Counted from the stretch's first letter, positions 38,495 to 47,104 are shown. The stretch: DNA of 64,000 bases from Candidatus Halocynthiibacter alkanivorans (GCF_003333265.1 NZ_QOLB01000141.1:38656-102655); one strand, 5' to 3'. Translations and numbers: made by a program. Notes: generated by a model from the sequence alone, not told the origin.

Positions 38495-39997
38495 ATGAAC
38501 TACAGTAACATTCTGGCCGACTGCGGTCTGGGCGCTGACGTCATTGCCAGTGGCGACCTGGTGGTCACCACCCCCGTTGACGGTAGCGAAATCGCCCGGC
38601 TGAAAATGCACAGCCTCACTGAAGTTGATGGTAAAATCAAAGCCGCCTCCGCTGCGTTCAAACTCTGGCGCAACGTGCCAGCGCCGCGCCGGGGCGAGCT
38701 GGTGCGTCTGCTGGGCGAGGAGCTGCGGTCCGAAAAAGACCGGCTCGGCGCGCTGGTGACGCTGGAATGCGGCAAAATCCTCCAGGAAGGGCTGGGCGAA
38801 GTTCAGGAAATGATCGACATCTGCGATTTTGCCGTCGGCCTGTCGCGCCAGCTCTATGGTCTGACCATTGCCTCGGAACGCCCCGGCCACGCCATGCGCG
38901 AGTCCTGGCACCCGATGGGCACCTGCGGCGTGATCACGGCGTTCAACTTCCCGGTGGCGCCCTGGTGCTGGAACGCTGCGCTGGCGCTGGTGTGCGGCGA
39001 TCCGGTGATTTGGAAGCCGTCGGAAAAAACCCCGCTGACCGCGATGGCGGTGCAAAATATCTGCGACCGGGTGATGGCGCGCTTTGGTGAGGACGCACCG
39101 GAAGGTCTGATCCAGATCGTCATCGGCGAACGCGATCTGGGCCAGGCGCTGACCGCCTCGCGCGATGTCGCGCTCATTTCGGCCACCGGATCCGTCCCCA
39201 TGGGCCGCGCGGTGGCCCAGGACATGGCGGCCCGTCTCGGTCGTTCGATCCTGGAGTTGGGCGGCAACAATGCGATGATTGTGGCACCTTCGGCCGATCT
39301 GGAAATGGCTCTGCGCGCGACGGTCTTTTCCGCTGTGGGCACAGCCGGGCAGCGCTGTACGTCGCTGCGCCGTCTGATCGTGCATGAAGACATCTATGAC
39401 ACCCTGGTGCCACGTCTGATCAAAGCATACGGCGGTCTGCCAATCGGAGATCCGCTTGCGGCAAAAACGCTTGTCGGTCCGCTGATCGACAAGGCAGCAA
39501 TGGACGCCATGGAAAGCGCCCTGATCACTGCAAAAGAGCAGGGCGGTGTGGTGCATGGCGGCGGTCAGACGCTGACAGGCAATATGCCGGATGCCGCTTA
39601 TGTGGTGCCGTCGATTGTCGAAATGCCGGCCCAGAGCGCCATCGTGCATCATGAAACATTCGCGCCGATCCTTTACGTGATGAAATATTCCACCCTGGAC
39701 CAGGCGATTGAGTTGCAAAACGAAGTGCCTCAGGGCCTGTCTTCGTCGATCTTTTCTACTGATGTACGCGAAACCGAAATGTTCCTGTCGGCGTCGGGCT
39801 CAGATTGTGGCATTGCCAACGTGAATATCGGCCCGTCGGGCGCCGAAATCGGCGGCGCTTTTGGCGGCGAAAAGGAAACCGGCGGCGGGCGCGAAAGCGG
39901 TTCGGACGCCTGGAAGGCCTATATGCGGCGCCAGACCAATACGGTGAACTATTCCCGCGACTTACCCCTGGCTCAGGGCATAACGTTTGACATCTGA
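38495..39997 (+). CDS. amaB: ALDH7 (antiquitin-type) 2-aminoadipate semialdehyde / piperideine-6-carboxylate dehydrogenase
   Basis: 500-residue NAD aldehyde dehydrogenase converting 2-aminoadipate-6-semialdehyde (in equilibrium with piperideine-6-carboxylate) to 2-aminoadipate. General-base Glu254 lies in ILELGGNN and nucleophile Cys288 in GTAGQRCTS. The subfamily is shown by NFPVAPWCWNAALALVCGDP and the C-terminal GPSGAEIGGAFGGEKETGGG with SGSDAWKAYMRRQTNT, which are near-diagnostic for the antiquitin family. AGGAGAG precedes the ATG, 17 bases after the acyltransferase stop. The symbol is by analogy with Pseudomonas putida AmaB. Confidence 0.92.
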   Translation: MNYSNILADCGLGADVIASGDLVVTTPVDGSEIARLKMHSLTEVDGKIKAASAAFKLWRNVPAPRRGELVRLLGEELRSEKDRLGALVTLECGKILQEGLGEVQEMIDICDFAVGLSRQLYGLTIASERPGHAMRESWHPMGTCGVITAFNFPVAPWCWNAALALVCGDPVIWKPSEKTPLTAMAVQNICDRVMARFGEDAPEGLIQIVIGERDLGQALTASRDVALISATGSVPMGRAVAQDMAARLGRSILELGGNNAMIVAPSADLEMALRATVFSAVGTAGQRCTSLRRLIVHEDIYDTLVPRLIKAYGGLPIGDPLAAKTLVGPLIDKAAMDAMESALITAKEQGGVVHGGGQTLTGNMPDAAYVVPSIVEMPAQSAIVHHETFAPILYVMKYSTLDQAIELQNEVPQGLSSSIFSTDVRETEMFLSASGSDCGIANVNIGPSGAEIGGAFGGEKETGGGRESGSDAWKAYMRRQTNTVNYSRDLPLAQGITFDI

Positions 39998-40010
39998 TCA
40001 GCACATTGCG

Positions 40011-40030
40011 AAGGGGCTGAAAGGCCCCTT
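40011..40030 (+). other. Intergenic hairpin between ALDH7 and oxidase genes
   Basis: AAGGGGC at 40011-40017 pairs with GCCCCTT at 40024-40030. No T-run follows, so it may be an mRNA processing or stability element rather than a terminator. Confidence 0.45.
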
Positions 40031-40051
40031 CCTGCAACAGAAAGATCTTTG

Positions 40052-41320
40052 ATGAGCCAGGACAACAACCTGTGGCGTCACAGCGCCGCCGAGAGCATCA
40101 CCACCACGCCGCTGGCGGGCGATCACGATTGCGATCTGGTGGTGATCGGCGGCGGTTACACCGGCACATCGGCCGCTTTGACTGCTGCAGAGCAGGGGGC
40201 GTCGACCTGTCTGCTGGAAGCGCGCGACATCGGTTATGGTGGCTCCGGGCGCAATGTCGGGCTGGTCAATGCGGGGCTCTGGCTGCCGCCGGAAACGATC
40301 TGCCAGCAGATAGGAGCGCGGCCTGGCGCCAAGTTGATTGACGATCTGGGTCAGGCGCCTGACCGGGTGTTTGGCCTGATCGACACATACCAGATTGACT
40401 GCGAAGCGACGCGAAACGGCACACTGCACAATGCCCACAATGCCGCCGGGCTGCGCGATATTGCGGAGCGTCATCGGCAGCTTTTGGCCACCGGCGCGCC
40501 AGTGACATTGCTCGATGCGAATGAGGCCCGGGCGCGCAACGGCAGCGCGCGCGTTTTTGGCGCGTTGCATGACGCGCGCGCCGGCACCATTCAGCCGCGC
40601 GCCTATTGTCTGGGCCTGGCGCGCGCCGCGCAGCAGGCCGGCGCGCAACTACATGAATATTCGCCGGCACAGATGATCCGCCATGATGGGGCGCAGTGGA
40701 TCGTCAAAACCCCGGGTGGTGAGGTGCGGGCAGGCGCGCTGATCCAGGCCACCAATGGCTATCATCTTGGCGACACCGGCGCGCCCGTGCCGCAATATGT
40801 GCCCATCTGGTTCAGCCAGCTGGCCACAAAACCGCTGCCCGGGGCGCTGCGCCGCGACATTCTTGCCGGTGGCGAAGGCTGTTGGGATACCGCGCTGGTG
40901 ATGAATTCATGGCGGTTGGACCAGGCCGGGCGGCTGATCATCGGCGCCATGGGCGATATCAGCCACGTCGCTGGCGGGCTGCACCGCGCCTATCTGCAAC
41001 GCAAACTGGCCGCGCTTTATCCGCAGCTGGCGGGGCAGCCGCTTGATTTTGGCTGGAGCGGGCGCATCGCGATGACGTCAGATCATATCCCCAAGACCGT
41101 GGAGCTGGGGCCGCGCGGGCTCAGCACATTTGGCTATTCCGGACGTGGCATCGGACCGGGCACCAGCTTTGGTATTGCTTTGGCAAATGCGGTGCTGGCG
41201 GGCGACACGTCAAAACTGCCGCTGCCGGTGATCAAATGCCACCGCGAACATTTTGCCGGTCTGCGCGCGGTATATTACGAGACCGGCGCCACTCTGATAC
41301 ACAGCCTGCCGGCCGGCTGA
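40052..41320 (+). CDS. FAD-dependent oxidase/dehydrogenase, predicted L-pipecolate oxidase
   Basis: 422 residues from ATG 40052 (a TTG three bases earlier is less likely). DAO-fold flavoenzyme: the dinucleotide motif DLVVIGGGYTGTSAAL surrounds residues 33-38, then GGSGRNVGLVNAGLWLP, and the C-terminal FAD region GYSGRGIGPGTSFG. P. putida AmaA, an L-pipecolate oxidase yielding piperideine-6-carboxylate, belongs to this family. Its position directly after ALDH7 makes pipecolate, or a related lysine-derived amine or imino acid, the best substrate guess. A glycine- or sarcosine-type substrate cannot be excluded. It ends in a perfect inverted repeat shared with the convergent gene. Confidence 0.82.
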   Translation: MSQDNNLWRHSAAESITTTPLAGDHDCDLVVIGGGYTGTSAALTAAEQGASTCLLEARDIGYGGSGRNVGLVNAGLWLPPETICQQIGARPGAKLIDDLGQAPDRVFGLIDTYQIDCEATRNGTLHNAHNAAGLRDIAERHRQLLATGAPVTLLDANEARARNGSARVFGALHDARAGTIQPRAYCLGLARAAQQAGAQLHEYSPAQMIRHDGAQWIVKTPGGEVRAGALIQATNGYHLGDTGAPVPQYVPIWFSQLATKPLPGALRRDILAGGEGCWDTALVMNSWRLDQAGRLIIGAMGDISHVAGGLHRAYLQRKLAALYPQLAGQPLDFGWSGRIAMTSDHIPKTVELGPRGLSTFGYSGRGIGPGTSFGIALANAVLAGDTSKLPLPVIKCHREHFAGLRAVYYETGATLIHSLPAG

Positions 41321-41351
41321 TGTGGCGCCGCAGCAGGGCGCCACATCAGCC
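41315..41351. terminator. Perfect 15-bp inverted repeat between convergent genes
   Basis: 41315-41329 and 41337-41351 are exact complements with a 7-base loop, and the left arm includes the oxidase stop codon (41318-41320). It lacks a T-run but is well placed to separate the convergent transcripts. Confidence 0.6.
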
Positions 41352-41361
41352 GAGTGCGGGT

Positions 41362-42135
41362 TTACAGCCTGGGCAGCAATGCATCAATGTGGTCATTGGT
41401 GGCCAGAATGCGCGACCCGTTTTGCAGGAACTCCCGCACCGGCGCATGGTCCACCCGACCACCTGCCTCTTTGATGATCGCAATGCCGGCGAACGCGTCC
41501 CATGCGTTCAGATGCGCTTCATAGTAGCCCTCGGTCCAGCCGGCGGCGACACCAATCAGTCCCATCACTGCAGCGCCTTCGCGGCGATACTCCATGCCCG
41601 CCTCAATCAGATCGCGGATATTGTCCAGATGCGGCTGCAGCGGTTCACGCCCTGAACGCCCCAGCGACAATACTGCGCTATCCGCTGTGTCGTTGCGCGA
41701 GACTGTAATCGGCGCCCCGTTCAGAAAAGCGCCCCTGCCGCGCTGCGCGGTGATCAGCATAGACAGGTCCGGCAGCGAAATAACCCCAAGCTCGATGTCA
41801 TCCCCCCGGGAATAGCCGATCGAAACACCCCAACCGCTCATGCCGCGCATGTAATTGGCAGTGCCGTCAATCGGATCCACAACCCAGCAGTCTGGTCCCA
41901 GATCATCGGCGCCGCCCTCTTCTTCACCCAAAAAACTGTCTTCGGGAAAGGCGGCCGCAACCCGCTCGCGGATCAGCCGTTCCACCGCGCGGTCGGCTTC
42001 GGTCACAAAATCCTGGGCGCCTTTGGAGGCGACAAATCCGGCGCCGGCAGCGTCCCGCATCTGCTGTGCAAGGATCCCGGCTTCCGTGGCAAGCGCAGTG
42101 GCAAATTCCATCCGTTTGGTAATTTCAGTCATCAA
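41362..42135 (-). CDS. Inositol monophosphatase family protein
   Basis: 257-residue Mg-dependent phosphatase of the inositol monophosphatase/CysQ/HisN group. Metal-site motifs: the ASKGAQDFVTEADRAVE segment, LGEEEGG, WVVDPIDGTANYM and the C-terminal WDAFAGIAIIKEAGG. The substrate could be inositol phosphate, histidinol phosphate, or adenosine bisphosphate; sequence alone does not decide. It is convergent with the pipecolate-oxidase-like gene. Confidence 0.88.
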   Translation of the reverse strand: MMTEITKRMEFATALATEAGILAQQMRDAAGAGFVASKGAQDFVTEADRAVERLIRERVAAAFPEDSFLGEEEGGADDLGPDCWVVDPIDGTANYMRGMSGWGVSIGYSRGDDIELGVISLPDLSMLITAQRGRGAFLNGAPITVSRNDTADSAVLSLGRSGREPLQPHLDNIRDLIEAGMEYRREGAAVMGLIGVAAGWTEGYYEAHLNAWDAFAGIAIIKEAGGRVDHAPVREFLQNGSRILATNDHIDALLPRL

Positions 42136-42442
42136 TTTAACTTTCTGCTTTTGCCGGCACGCGGGGGCGAGGATGGCGTTGTGGCTTTTTCATAGGCAGG
42201 GCAGGTCGGATTGACCAGCGCTAACATTGGCTCAGAGGCGCTGTGCACGGTGATCCCGCCCGGTTCGGCTGGCGACTGCGCGCGATTGAACTTAGCCCCT
42301 GCAGGAGAGTGGCCTGCGCATTCCGTTTATGTGCGCGACCTGCGCTATGACAGCATATGACCGGGTGGCGGGCCAGGCATTCACAAAAACTTCTTTAGTA
42401 TATCAATCAGATAAAGGCGGGCGTTAAAGCTACAACTCCGGT
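42136..42442. other. 307-bp gap with no convincing gene
   Basis: It lies between the inositol-phosphatase start and the MerR stop. It should contain the phosphatase promoter. No ORF with coding character, tRNA or strong hairpin was recognised. Confidence 0.5.
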
Positions 42443-42856
42443 TCAATGCGTGCCGGCGCACTGGCTGTGGTCGCCAAAGGCGCGCAGGATATTGCAGCAA
42501 TGGTCCGGTCCGCCATCACAAGACGCCTGAATGCGCACCAGTTCCTGTTCCAGCAGGTGCAGCCGTTGAATGCGACCGCGAATGTCCTGCAGATGTTCCG
42601 CTGCGATGCGATGGCTGTCCACATGCGCCGCGCCGGCACGGTCCTGCAGCTGTATCAATTCACGGATCGCTTCAAGCGGCAGGCCCAGGTCGCGGCCATG
42701 TTTGATAAAACCCAGCCGGTCGAGCCCCTGATGGTCATAACGCCGCTGATTGCCTTCGCTGCGACCAGGCTCCGGGATCAGCCCCATTTGTTCGTAATAG
42801 CGGATGGTTGGCACTTTCACGCCGGTGCGCTTTGAAAGTTCTCCGATGGAAAACAT
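42443..42856 (-). CDS. MerR family metal-responsive regulator
   Basis: 137-residue MerR protein. The winged helix-turn-helix is MFSIGELSKRTGVKVPTIRYYEQMG with the RRYDHQGLDRLGFI wing, followed by a dimerisation helix. Metal-site residues cluster at the C-terminus: Cys113, His119, Cys120, Cys121 and Cys133. The cysteine found near position 77-79 in CadR, PbrR and ZntR is absent (Val79 with His78). It is divergent from a CDF exporter that has a CadR/PbrR-like operator, so zinc, cadmium or a similar ion is the likely signal (inference). Confidence 0.9.
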   Translation of the reverse strand: MFSIGELSKRTGVKVPTIRYYEQMGLIPEPGRSEGNQRRYDHQGLDRLGFIKHGRDLGLPLEAIRELIQLQDRAGAAHVDSHRIAAEHLQDIRGRIQRLHLLEQELVRIQASCDGGPDHCCNILRAFGDHSQCAGTH

Positions 42857-42865
42857 AAAAACCTC

Positions 42866-42896
42866 TTGAACCTCTAGTGACTAGAGCACTTACACT
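42866..42896 (+). promoter_or_regulatory. MerR-type promoter/operator of the CDF exporter gene
   Basis: -35 TTGAAC (42866-42871) and -10 TACACT (42891-42896) are separated by 19 bases, the overlong spacer typical of MerR-controlled promoters. The spacer holds a perfect dyad, CTCTAGT-G-ACTAGAG (42872-42886), resembling CadR/PbrR sites. Confidence 0.88.
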
Positions 42897-42931
42897 GCCA
42901 TGTGACAGAGATAAAACACAAGGACCCCGTC

Positions 42932-43945
42932 ATGGGACACACAAAGTCACACAAATCCGCCAACGCGCAACCGCACCAACATACGCACAGCCATACGGGC
43001 GGTCATGCGCAGGGTGCCGCCCACCGCGGGGCAGGCTGCGGTCATCATAATATCGACCCCGGGGCGGGCGACAGCAAAGTGGCGCGTGCCATCGCCGTCA
43101 ACCTGCTGCTGACCGTAGCTCAGGTGCTGGGCGGTATCTTTTCCGGCTCGCTGGCGCTGATTGCCGATGCGCTGCATAATTTTTCCGACGCTATCGCGCT
43201 GATCATCGCCTTTGCGGCCCGTAAAATTGCGCGCCGTCCGGCCAGCGCCCAGATGAGCTTTGGGTACGGGCGCGCCGAAGTGGTGGCGGCGCTGGTGAAT
43301 TACACCACCCTGGTGGTGTTGGGCCTCTATCTGATCTACCAGGCGGTGCTGCGGTTTATTGATCCGCAGCCGGTGGAGGGCTGGCTGATTATCGTTATCG
43401 CCGCTGTGGCGCTGGTGGTGGATCTGATCACCGCGGCCCTGACTTACCGGCTGTCAAAAGACAGCATCAACATCCGCGCCGCGTTCCTGCACAATGTGGC
43501 CGATGCGATGGGGTCGGTGGCGGTGATCGTCGCTGGTACGCTGATCCTGCTTTATGACTGGGTGCTGATTGACCCGCTGGTGACGCTGATGATCGCGGTA
43601 TACATCCTGTGGCACAGCTACGCCGAGGTCGGCCAGGTCATCCGCATCCTGATGCTGGCAACGCCCGATGGCATTGATCCGGACGCGCTGATTTCCAGCA
43701 TGGCCGAAGTCGACGGGGTGGCGGATCTGCACCACAGCCACGTTTGGGCGATGGAAGAAAAGAGCGCCGCCTTTGAAGCCCATGTCGTGCTGGAGCCGGA
43801 TCGCTGGCACGAAGCAGATGCGATCAAAGCAGCGCTGAAACAACGACTGCTCAGCCAGTTCGGCATCACCCATTCCACCCTGGAATTGGAATGCGCCAGG
43901 CACGCCTGCAAAGATACACAATTGCACGGGCATGCGCCCGCCTGA
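42932..43945 (+). CDS. Cation diffusion facilitator family metal exporter
   Basis: 337 residues from ATG 42932, preceded by AAGGA. An in-frame GTG at 42902 lies only six bases after the -10 box and so cannot be in the transcript with a leader. A His-rich N-terminus (HQHTHSHTGGHAQ, GCGHH) is followed by six membrane segments. The metal site in helix 2 is ALIADALHNFSDAIALI, with the helix 5 counterpart FLHNVADAMGS. The cytoplasmic C-terminal domain contains HHSHVWAMEEKSAAFEAHVVL. Likely exports zinc and/or cadmium under control of the divergent MerR protein. Confidence 0.93.
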   Translation: MGHTKSHKSANAQPHQHTHSHTGGHAQGAAHRGAGCGHHNIDPGAGDSKVARAIAVNLLLTVAQVLGGIFSGSLALIADALHNFSDAIALIIAFAARKIARRPASAQMSFGYGRAEVVAALVNYTTLVVLGLYLIYQAVLRFIDPQPVEGWLIIVIAAVALVVDLITAALTYRLSKDSINIRAAFLHNVADAMGSVAVIVAGTLILLYDWVLIDPLVTLMIAVYILWHSYAEVGQVIRILMLATPDGIDPDALISSMAEVDGVADLHHSHVWAMEEKSAAFEAHVVLEPDRWHEADAIKAALKQRLLSQFGITHSTLELECARHACKDTQLHGHAPA

Positions 43946-44018
43946 ACGGGCGTTCGCCCGGGAGAGCTGGCGCCGGAAGGCTCTGCTTTCCCGGCGCGCG
44001 TGTGGTCAGCGCTGAAAA

Positions 44019-44945
44019 CTACTGTTGCAGGCAGCCGCTCAGGCTGTCTGCCATCTGCTGCAGCAGCGTCGGATAAAGCGTCTTGCCCCGCGGCAGCGCT
44101 GCGCCCATCGCATCCACTTCCGCGCGCTTTACGGCGGTGCTTTCAAACACGGTGGTGATCAGCTTGTCGCTGAACTGCGGTTCGCTCAGCACACAGACGA
44201 TACCGGCCTTTGCCACCTCGGCGCGAATTTTTGTGACACGTGCGGGCGAGGGTGCCGCGCCGTTGCCCAGCGAAATCGCCCCGGAGGCGGCGATGTCAAA
44301 GCGGCTTTCAAAGTATTGATAACCATCATGAAACACCACATAGGGCCGGTCCCGAAGCGGGGCCAGTTGCGCCGTAATACCGGTTTCAACTTCGCTCAAC
44401 AGCGCCCGGCCTTCAGCGGCATTGGCGCGGTAGGTCGCCGCATTATCCGGGTCCAGCGCCGACAACTCCTCTGCGATCACGTTGAGCCAGGCCCTGCCAT
44501 TCACCGGATCAAGCCAGGCGTGCGGGTCGTGGCTGTGCGCGCTGTGATCGTCGGAGGGCACCGCATTGGTCACAGGGTCTTCGCCCTGGGCAAACACCAC
44601 CTCTTCCCGGAAACTCAATATCTGCGTGGCACTGTTCTCCAGCATCTCCACCCGACGGGCATCCGCCGCCAGGCTCTCCAATGCATCGCGGAACCAGGGT
44701 GTCAACTCGTCTCCAACCCAGAACACCGCATCCGCGTTTTGCAGACGGCGCGCGTCAGAAGGACGCAACGCATAGCTGTGTGGCGTTACCCCGGGACGGA
44801 TGATCAGCTCCGGCATGCCGACCCCATCCATCACCTGCGCCACCATCGACTGTAGCGGTGCGATGTCGGTGACCACCTGCGGCACATCGGCAAGGGCGGG
44901 CAGCGCAAAGAGAGAAAACAGGGCGGGGGAGATGGAGCGGAACAT
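44019..44945 (-). CDS. znuA: Zinc ABC transporter periplasmic binding protein ZnuA
   Basis: 308 residues from ATG 44945, where the signal peptide (FRSISPALFSLFALPALA) begins; the frame extends to 44972. Metal-binding histidines lie in VTPHSYALRPSDA, the His/Asp-rich loop (DDHSAHSHDPHAWLDP) and VVFHDGYQYFESRF. The family captures Zn(II) in the periplasm for ZnuBC. It is divergent from zur-znuC-znuB across a 110-base AT-rich gap. Confidence 0.93.
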   Translation of the reverse strand: MFRSISPALFSLFALPALADVPQVVTDIAPLQSMVAQVMDGVGMPELIIRPGVTPHSYALRPSDARRLQNADAVFWVGDELTPWFRDALESLAADARRVEMLENSATQILSFREEVVFAQGEDPVTNAVPSDDHSAHSHDPHAWLDPVNGRAWLNVIAEELSALDPDNAATYRANAAEGRALLSEVETGITAQLAPLRDRPYVVFHDGYQYFESRFDIAASGAISLGNGAAPSPARVTKIRAEVAKAGIVCVLSEPQFSDKLITTVFESTAVKRAEVDAMGAALPRGKTLYPTLLQQMADSLSGCLQQ

Positions 44946-44965
44946 GGCGGACCTGACGTGATTAT

Positions 44966-44988
44966 ATAACACTTATGTCGGTTGTTAT
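44966..44988. promoter_or_regulatory. Candidate Zur operator between znuA and zur
   Basis: ATAACA (44966-44971) and TGTTAT (44983-44988) form an inverted repeat with an 11-base spacer in an AT-rich stretch where both promoters should lie. Known Zur sites also contain GTTAT/ATAAC half-sites, but usually closer together. Confidence 0.4.
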
Positions 44989-45055
44989 CTGTAATGTAAT
45001 ACTATATCAACCCGCAAAATGAACGCGCCGAACAGCGCCAATCGCAGGATCTCCT

Positions 45056-45565
45056 ATGACCGCCACCGGCTTTGAAACCCATGATCACAGCGCCTGTATC
45101 AGCACCGCCCTTGCCGCTGCCGAAACCTGTTGCACCGAACACCGGTTGCAATTCACCAAAGTGCGGCGCCGGGTGCTCGAGATTCTGCTGCATGAGCATC
45201 GTGCGCTCGGGGCCTATGACATCCTGGCGGTGCTGGCGGGCGAAGGGCTGGGCGCGCAGCCGCCGGTGGCTTACCGGGCGTTGGAATTCCTTGTCAGCAA
45301 TGGGTTTGCCCACAAGATCGAGAAACTGAACGCCTATATTGCCTGCTCGCTGCCAGGTCAGGATCATTCGCCGGTGTTCATGATCTGCCGCAGTTGCCAG
45401 ACCGTTGTAGAAGCCCAGACAGTATTGCCCGCCGGGCAGTTGGCACAGGTCGCACGCGACGCAGGCTTTGACATTGAACGCGCGGTGATTGAGGCCGAGG
45501 GCACCTGTCCTGCCTGCCGCAATTCCAAAGATGCCGCATCAGACGCGCCGGGTACAAAGGCGTGA
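45056..45565 (+). CDS. zur: Fur family zinc uptake regulator Zur
   Basis: 169-residue Fur-family repressor. The winged helix is RLQFTKVRRRVLEILLHEHRALGAYDIL with PPVAYRALEFLVSNGFAHKIE. The structural zinc site has two CxxC pairs, MICRSCQ and GTCPACR. Linkage to znuA and znuCB marks it as Zur rather than Fur or Irr. It overlaps znuC by 4 bases (GTGA). Confidence 0.93.
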   Translation: MTATGFETHDHSACISTALAAAETCCTEHRLQFTKVRRRVLEILLHEHRALGAYDILAVLAGEGLGAQPPVAYRALEFLVSNGFAHKIEKLNAYIACSLPGQDHSPVFMICRSCQTVVEAQTVLPAGQLAQVARDAGFDIERAVIEAEGTCPACRNSKDAASDAPGTKA

Positions 45566-46317
45566 GTCTTGTCTCGCTGAAAAACGTTTCGGTCACCATG
45601 GGATCGCAGGCGGCGCTGAACAACGTTAGCATCTCGATTGAGCCGGGCGAGATCACCACCATTGTCGGCCCCAACGGCTCGGGAAAAACCACTTTGCTGC
45701 GGCTGGTGATCGGCGCGCTTGCGGCCAATAGCGGTGAAGTGATCCGCGCCCCGGGTCTGAACATCGGTTATGTGCCCCAGGCGCTTAAAATCGACGCCAC
45801 CCTGCCGATGACGGTGACGCGCTTCCTCTCGCTGCCCAAACGCCACACGCCTGAAGACACCAGCGCCGCGCTGGCCCGCGCCGGTGCCGGCCATATCGCT
45901 GAGCGTCAGATCATGGCGCTGTCAGGTGGTCAGTTTCAACGGGTGCTGTTGGCGCGCGCGCTGCTGGATCAGCCACAGCTTCTGATCCTGGATGAGCCCA
46001 CCACCGGGCTGGATCAACCAGGCGCCGCAGCGTTTTACCATCAGATCGAAGAGGTACGCCGCAGCCTTGGCTGTGCGGTGCTGATGGTCAGCCATGACCT
46101 GCATGTGGTGATGAGCGCCTCGGATAAGGTGATCTGCCTCAACGGCCATGTCTGCTGCCATGGCACCCCGGAAGTTGTCGCCAGTGCCCCGGAGTACCGG
46201 GAGCTGTTTGGCACCGGAACCCAGGGCACCCTGGCGCTGTATAAACATGACCACCGCCACGCCCACAGCCATGAGAACTGCGATCATGAGCATGACCTGG
46301 AGGCCCATAATGTTTGA
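45562..46317 (+). CDS. znuC: Zinc ABC transporter ATP-binding protein ZnuC
   Basis: 251-residue ATPase. Walker A GPNGSGKTT, signature LSGGQFQRVLLARALL, Walker B LLILDEPTTGLDQ and switch VLMVSHDLH. The His-rich tail (YKHDHRHAHSHENCDHEHD) is typical of zinc transporter subunits. GTG start inside the zur stop; it overlaps znuB by 8 bases. Confidence 0.94.
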   Translation: MSLVSLKNVSVTMGSQAALNNVSISIEPGEITTIVGPNGSGKTTLLRLVIGALAANSGEVIRAPGLNIGYVPQALKIDATLPMTVTRFLSLPKRHTPEDTSAALARAGAGHIAERQIMALSGGQFQRVLLARALLDQPQLLILDEPTTGLDQPGAAAFYHQIEEVRRSLGCAVLMVSHDLHVVMSASDKVICLNGHVCCHGTPEVVASAPEYRELFGTGTQGTLALYKHDHRHAHSHENCDHEHDLEAHNV

Positions 46318-47104
46318 TGATTTCATGATCCGCGCCACGCTCGCCGGGCTTGGCCTGGCTCTGGCAGCGGCCCCGCTGGGCTGTTTTGTCGTCTGGCGCC
46401 GTATGGCCTATTTTGGCGATGCCACTGCGCACGCGGCGATCCTCGGTGTGGCGCTGGCGCTGGCGCTGAACACGTCGGTCTTTGCCGGCGTGCTGGTGCT
46501 GGCGCTGCTGATGGCAGGCATTGTCACTTCGCTGTCCGGGCGGGGATATGCGGTGGATACATTGCTTGGGGTAATGGCGCATTCAGCGCTGGCGCTTGGT
46601 CTGGTGGCGGTGTCGTTCCTGCAAGGGGTGCGCGTCGATCTGATGGCCTGGTTGTTTGGTGACATTCTGTCGGTAACGCGTGCGGATCTGGCGCTGATCT
46701 GGGGCGGCGGTGGCCTCGTTGCCGGGCTGATCGCCTGGCGCTGGCAGGCGTTGCTGACCGCAACGCTGAACGTGGACCTGGCCTGGGCCGCAGGCATCAA
46801 TCCGCGGCGCGAACAACAGATCCTGACGCTGGCGCTGGCGGTGGTGGTTGCGGTGGCGATCAAAGTGGTTGGCGCGCTGCTGATCTCAGCGATGCTGATC
46901 ATCCCCGCCGCCGCCGCCCGGCCCCTGTCACGCACCCCCGAGGCGATGGTGATCTTTGCGGCGCTCGCCGGAGGGGCAGCGGTGCTGGGCGGGCTGCAAA
47001 TCTCGTTGTTCGCGGACACCCCGACCGGCCCGACAATCATCGCCACCGCGGCGCTGATCTTCCTGCTCTCGACTGCTTTTGGCCGCGTCATCCGGCCAAA
47101 ATAA
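46310..47104 (+). CDS. znuB: Zinc ABC transporter permease ZnuB
   Basis: 264-residue inner-membrane permease from ATG 46310 (MFDDFMIRATLAGLG). The frame is open from 46148, but the upstream part is the znuC gene read in another frame. Family motifs: GCFVVWRRMAYFGDATAHAAILGVALA, GDILSVTRADL and KVVGALLISAMLIIPAAAA. About eight membrane helices. It completes the zur-znuC-znuB operon. Confidence 0.93.
   Translation: MFDDFMIRATLAGLGLALAAAPLGCFVVWRRMAYFGDATAHAAILGVALALALNTSVFAGVLVLALLMAGIVTSLSGRGYAVDTLLGVMAHSALALGLVAVSFLQGVRVDLMAWLFGDILSVTRADLALIWGGGGLVAGLIAWRWQALLTATLNVDLAWAAGINPRREQQILTLALAVVVAVAIKVVGALLISAMLIIPAAAARPLSRTPEAMVIFAALAGGAAVLGGLQISLFADTPTGPTIIATAALIFLLSTAFGRVIRPK

Noticed and set aside
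42902..42931. GTG start extending the CDF exporter by 10 codons
   Set aside because: It lies six bases after the predicted -10 box, so it would be at or before the transcript start; ATG 42932 has its own ribosome binding site.
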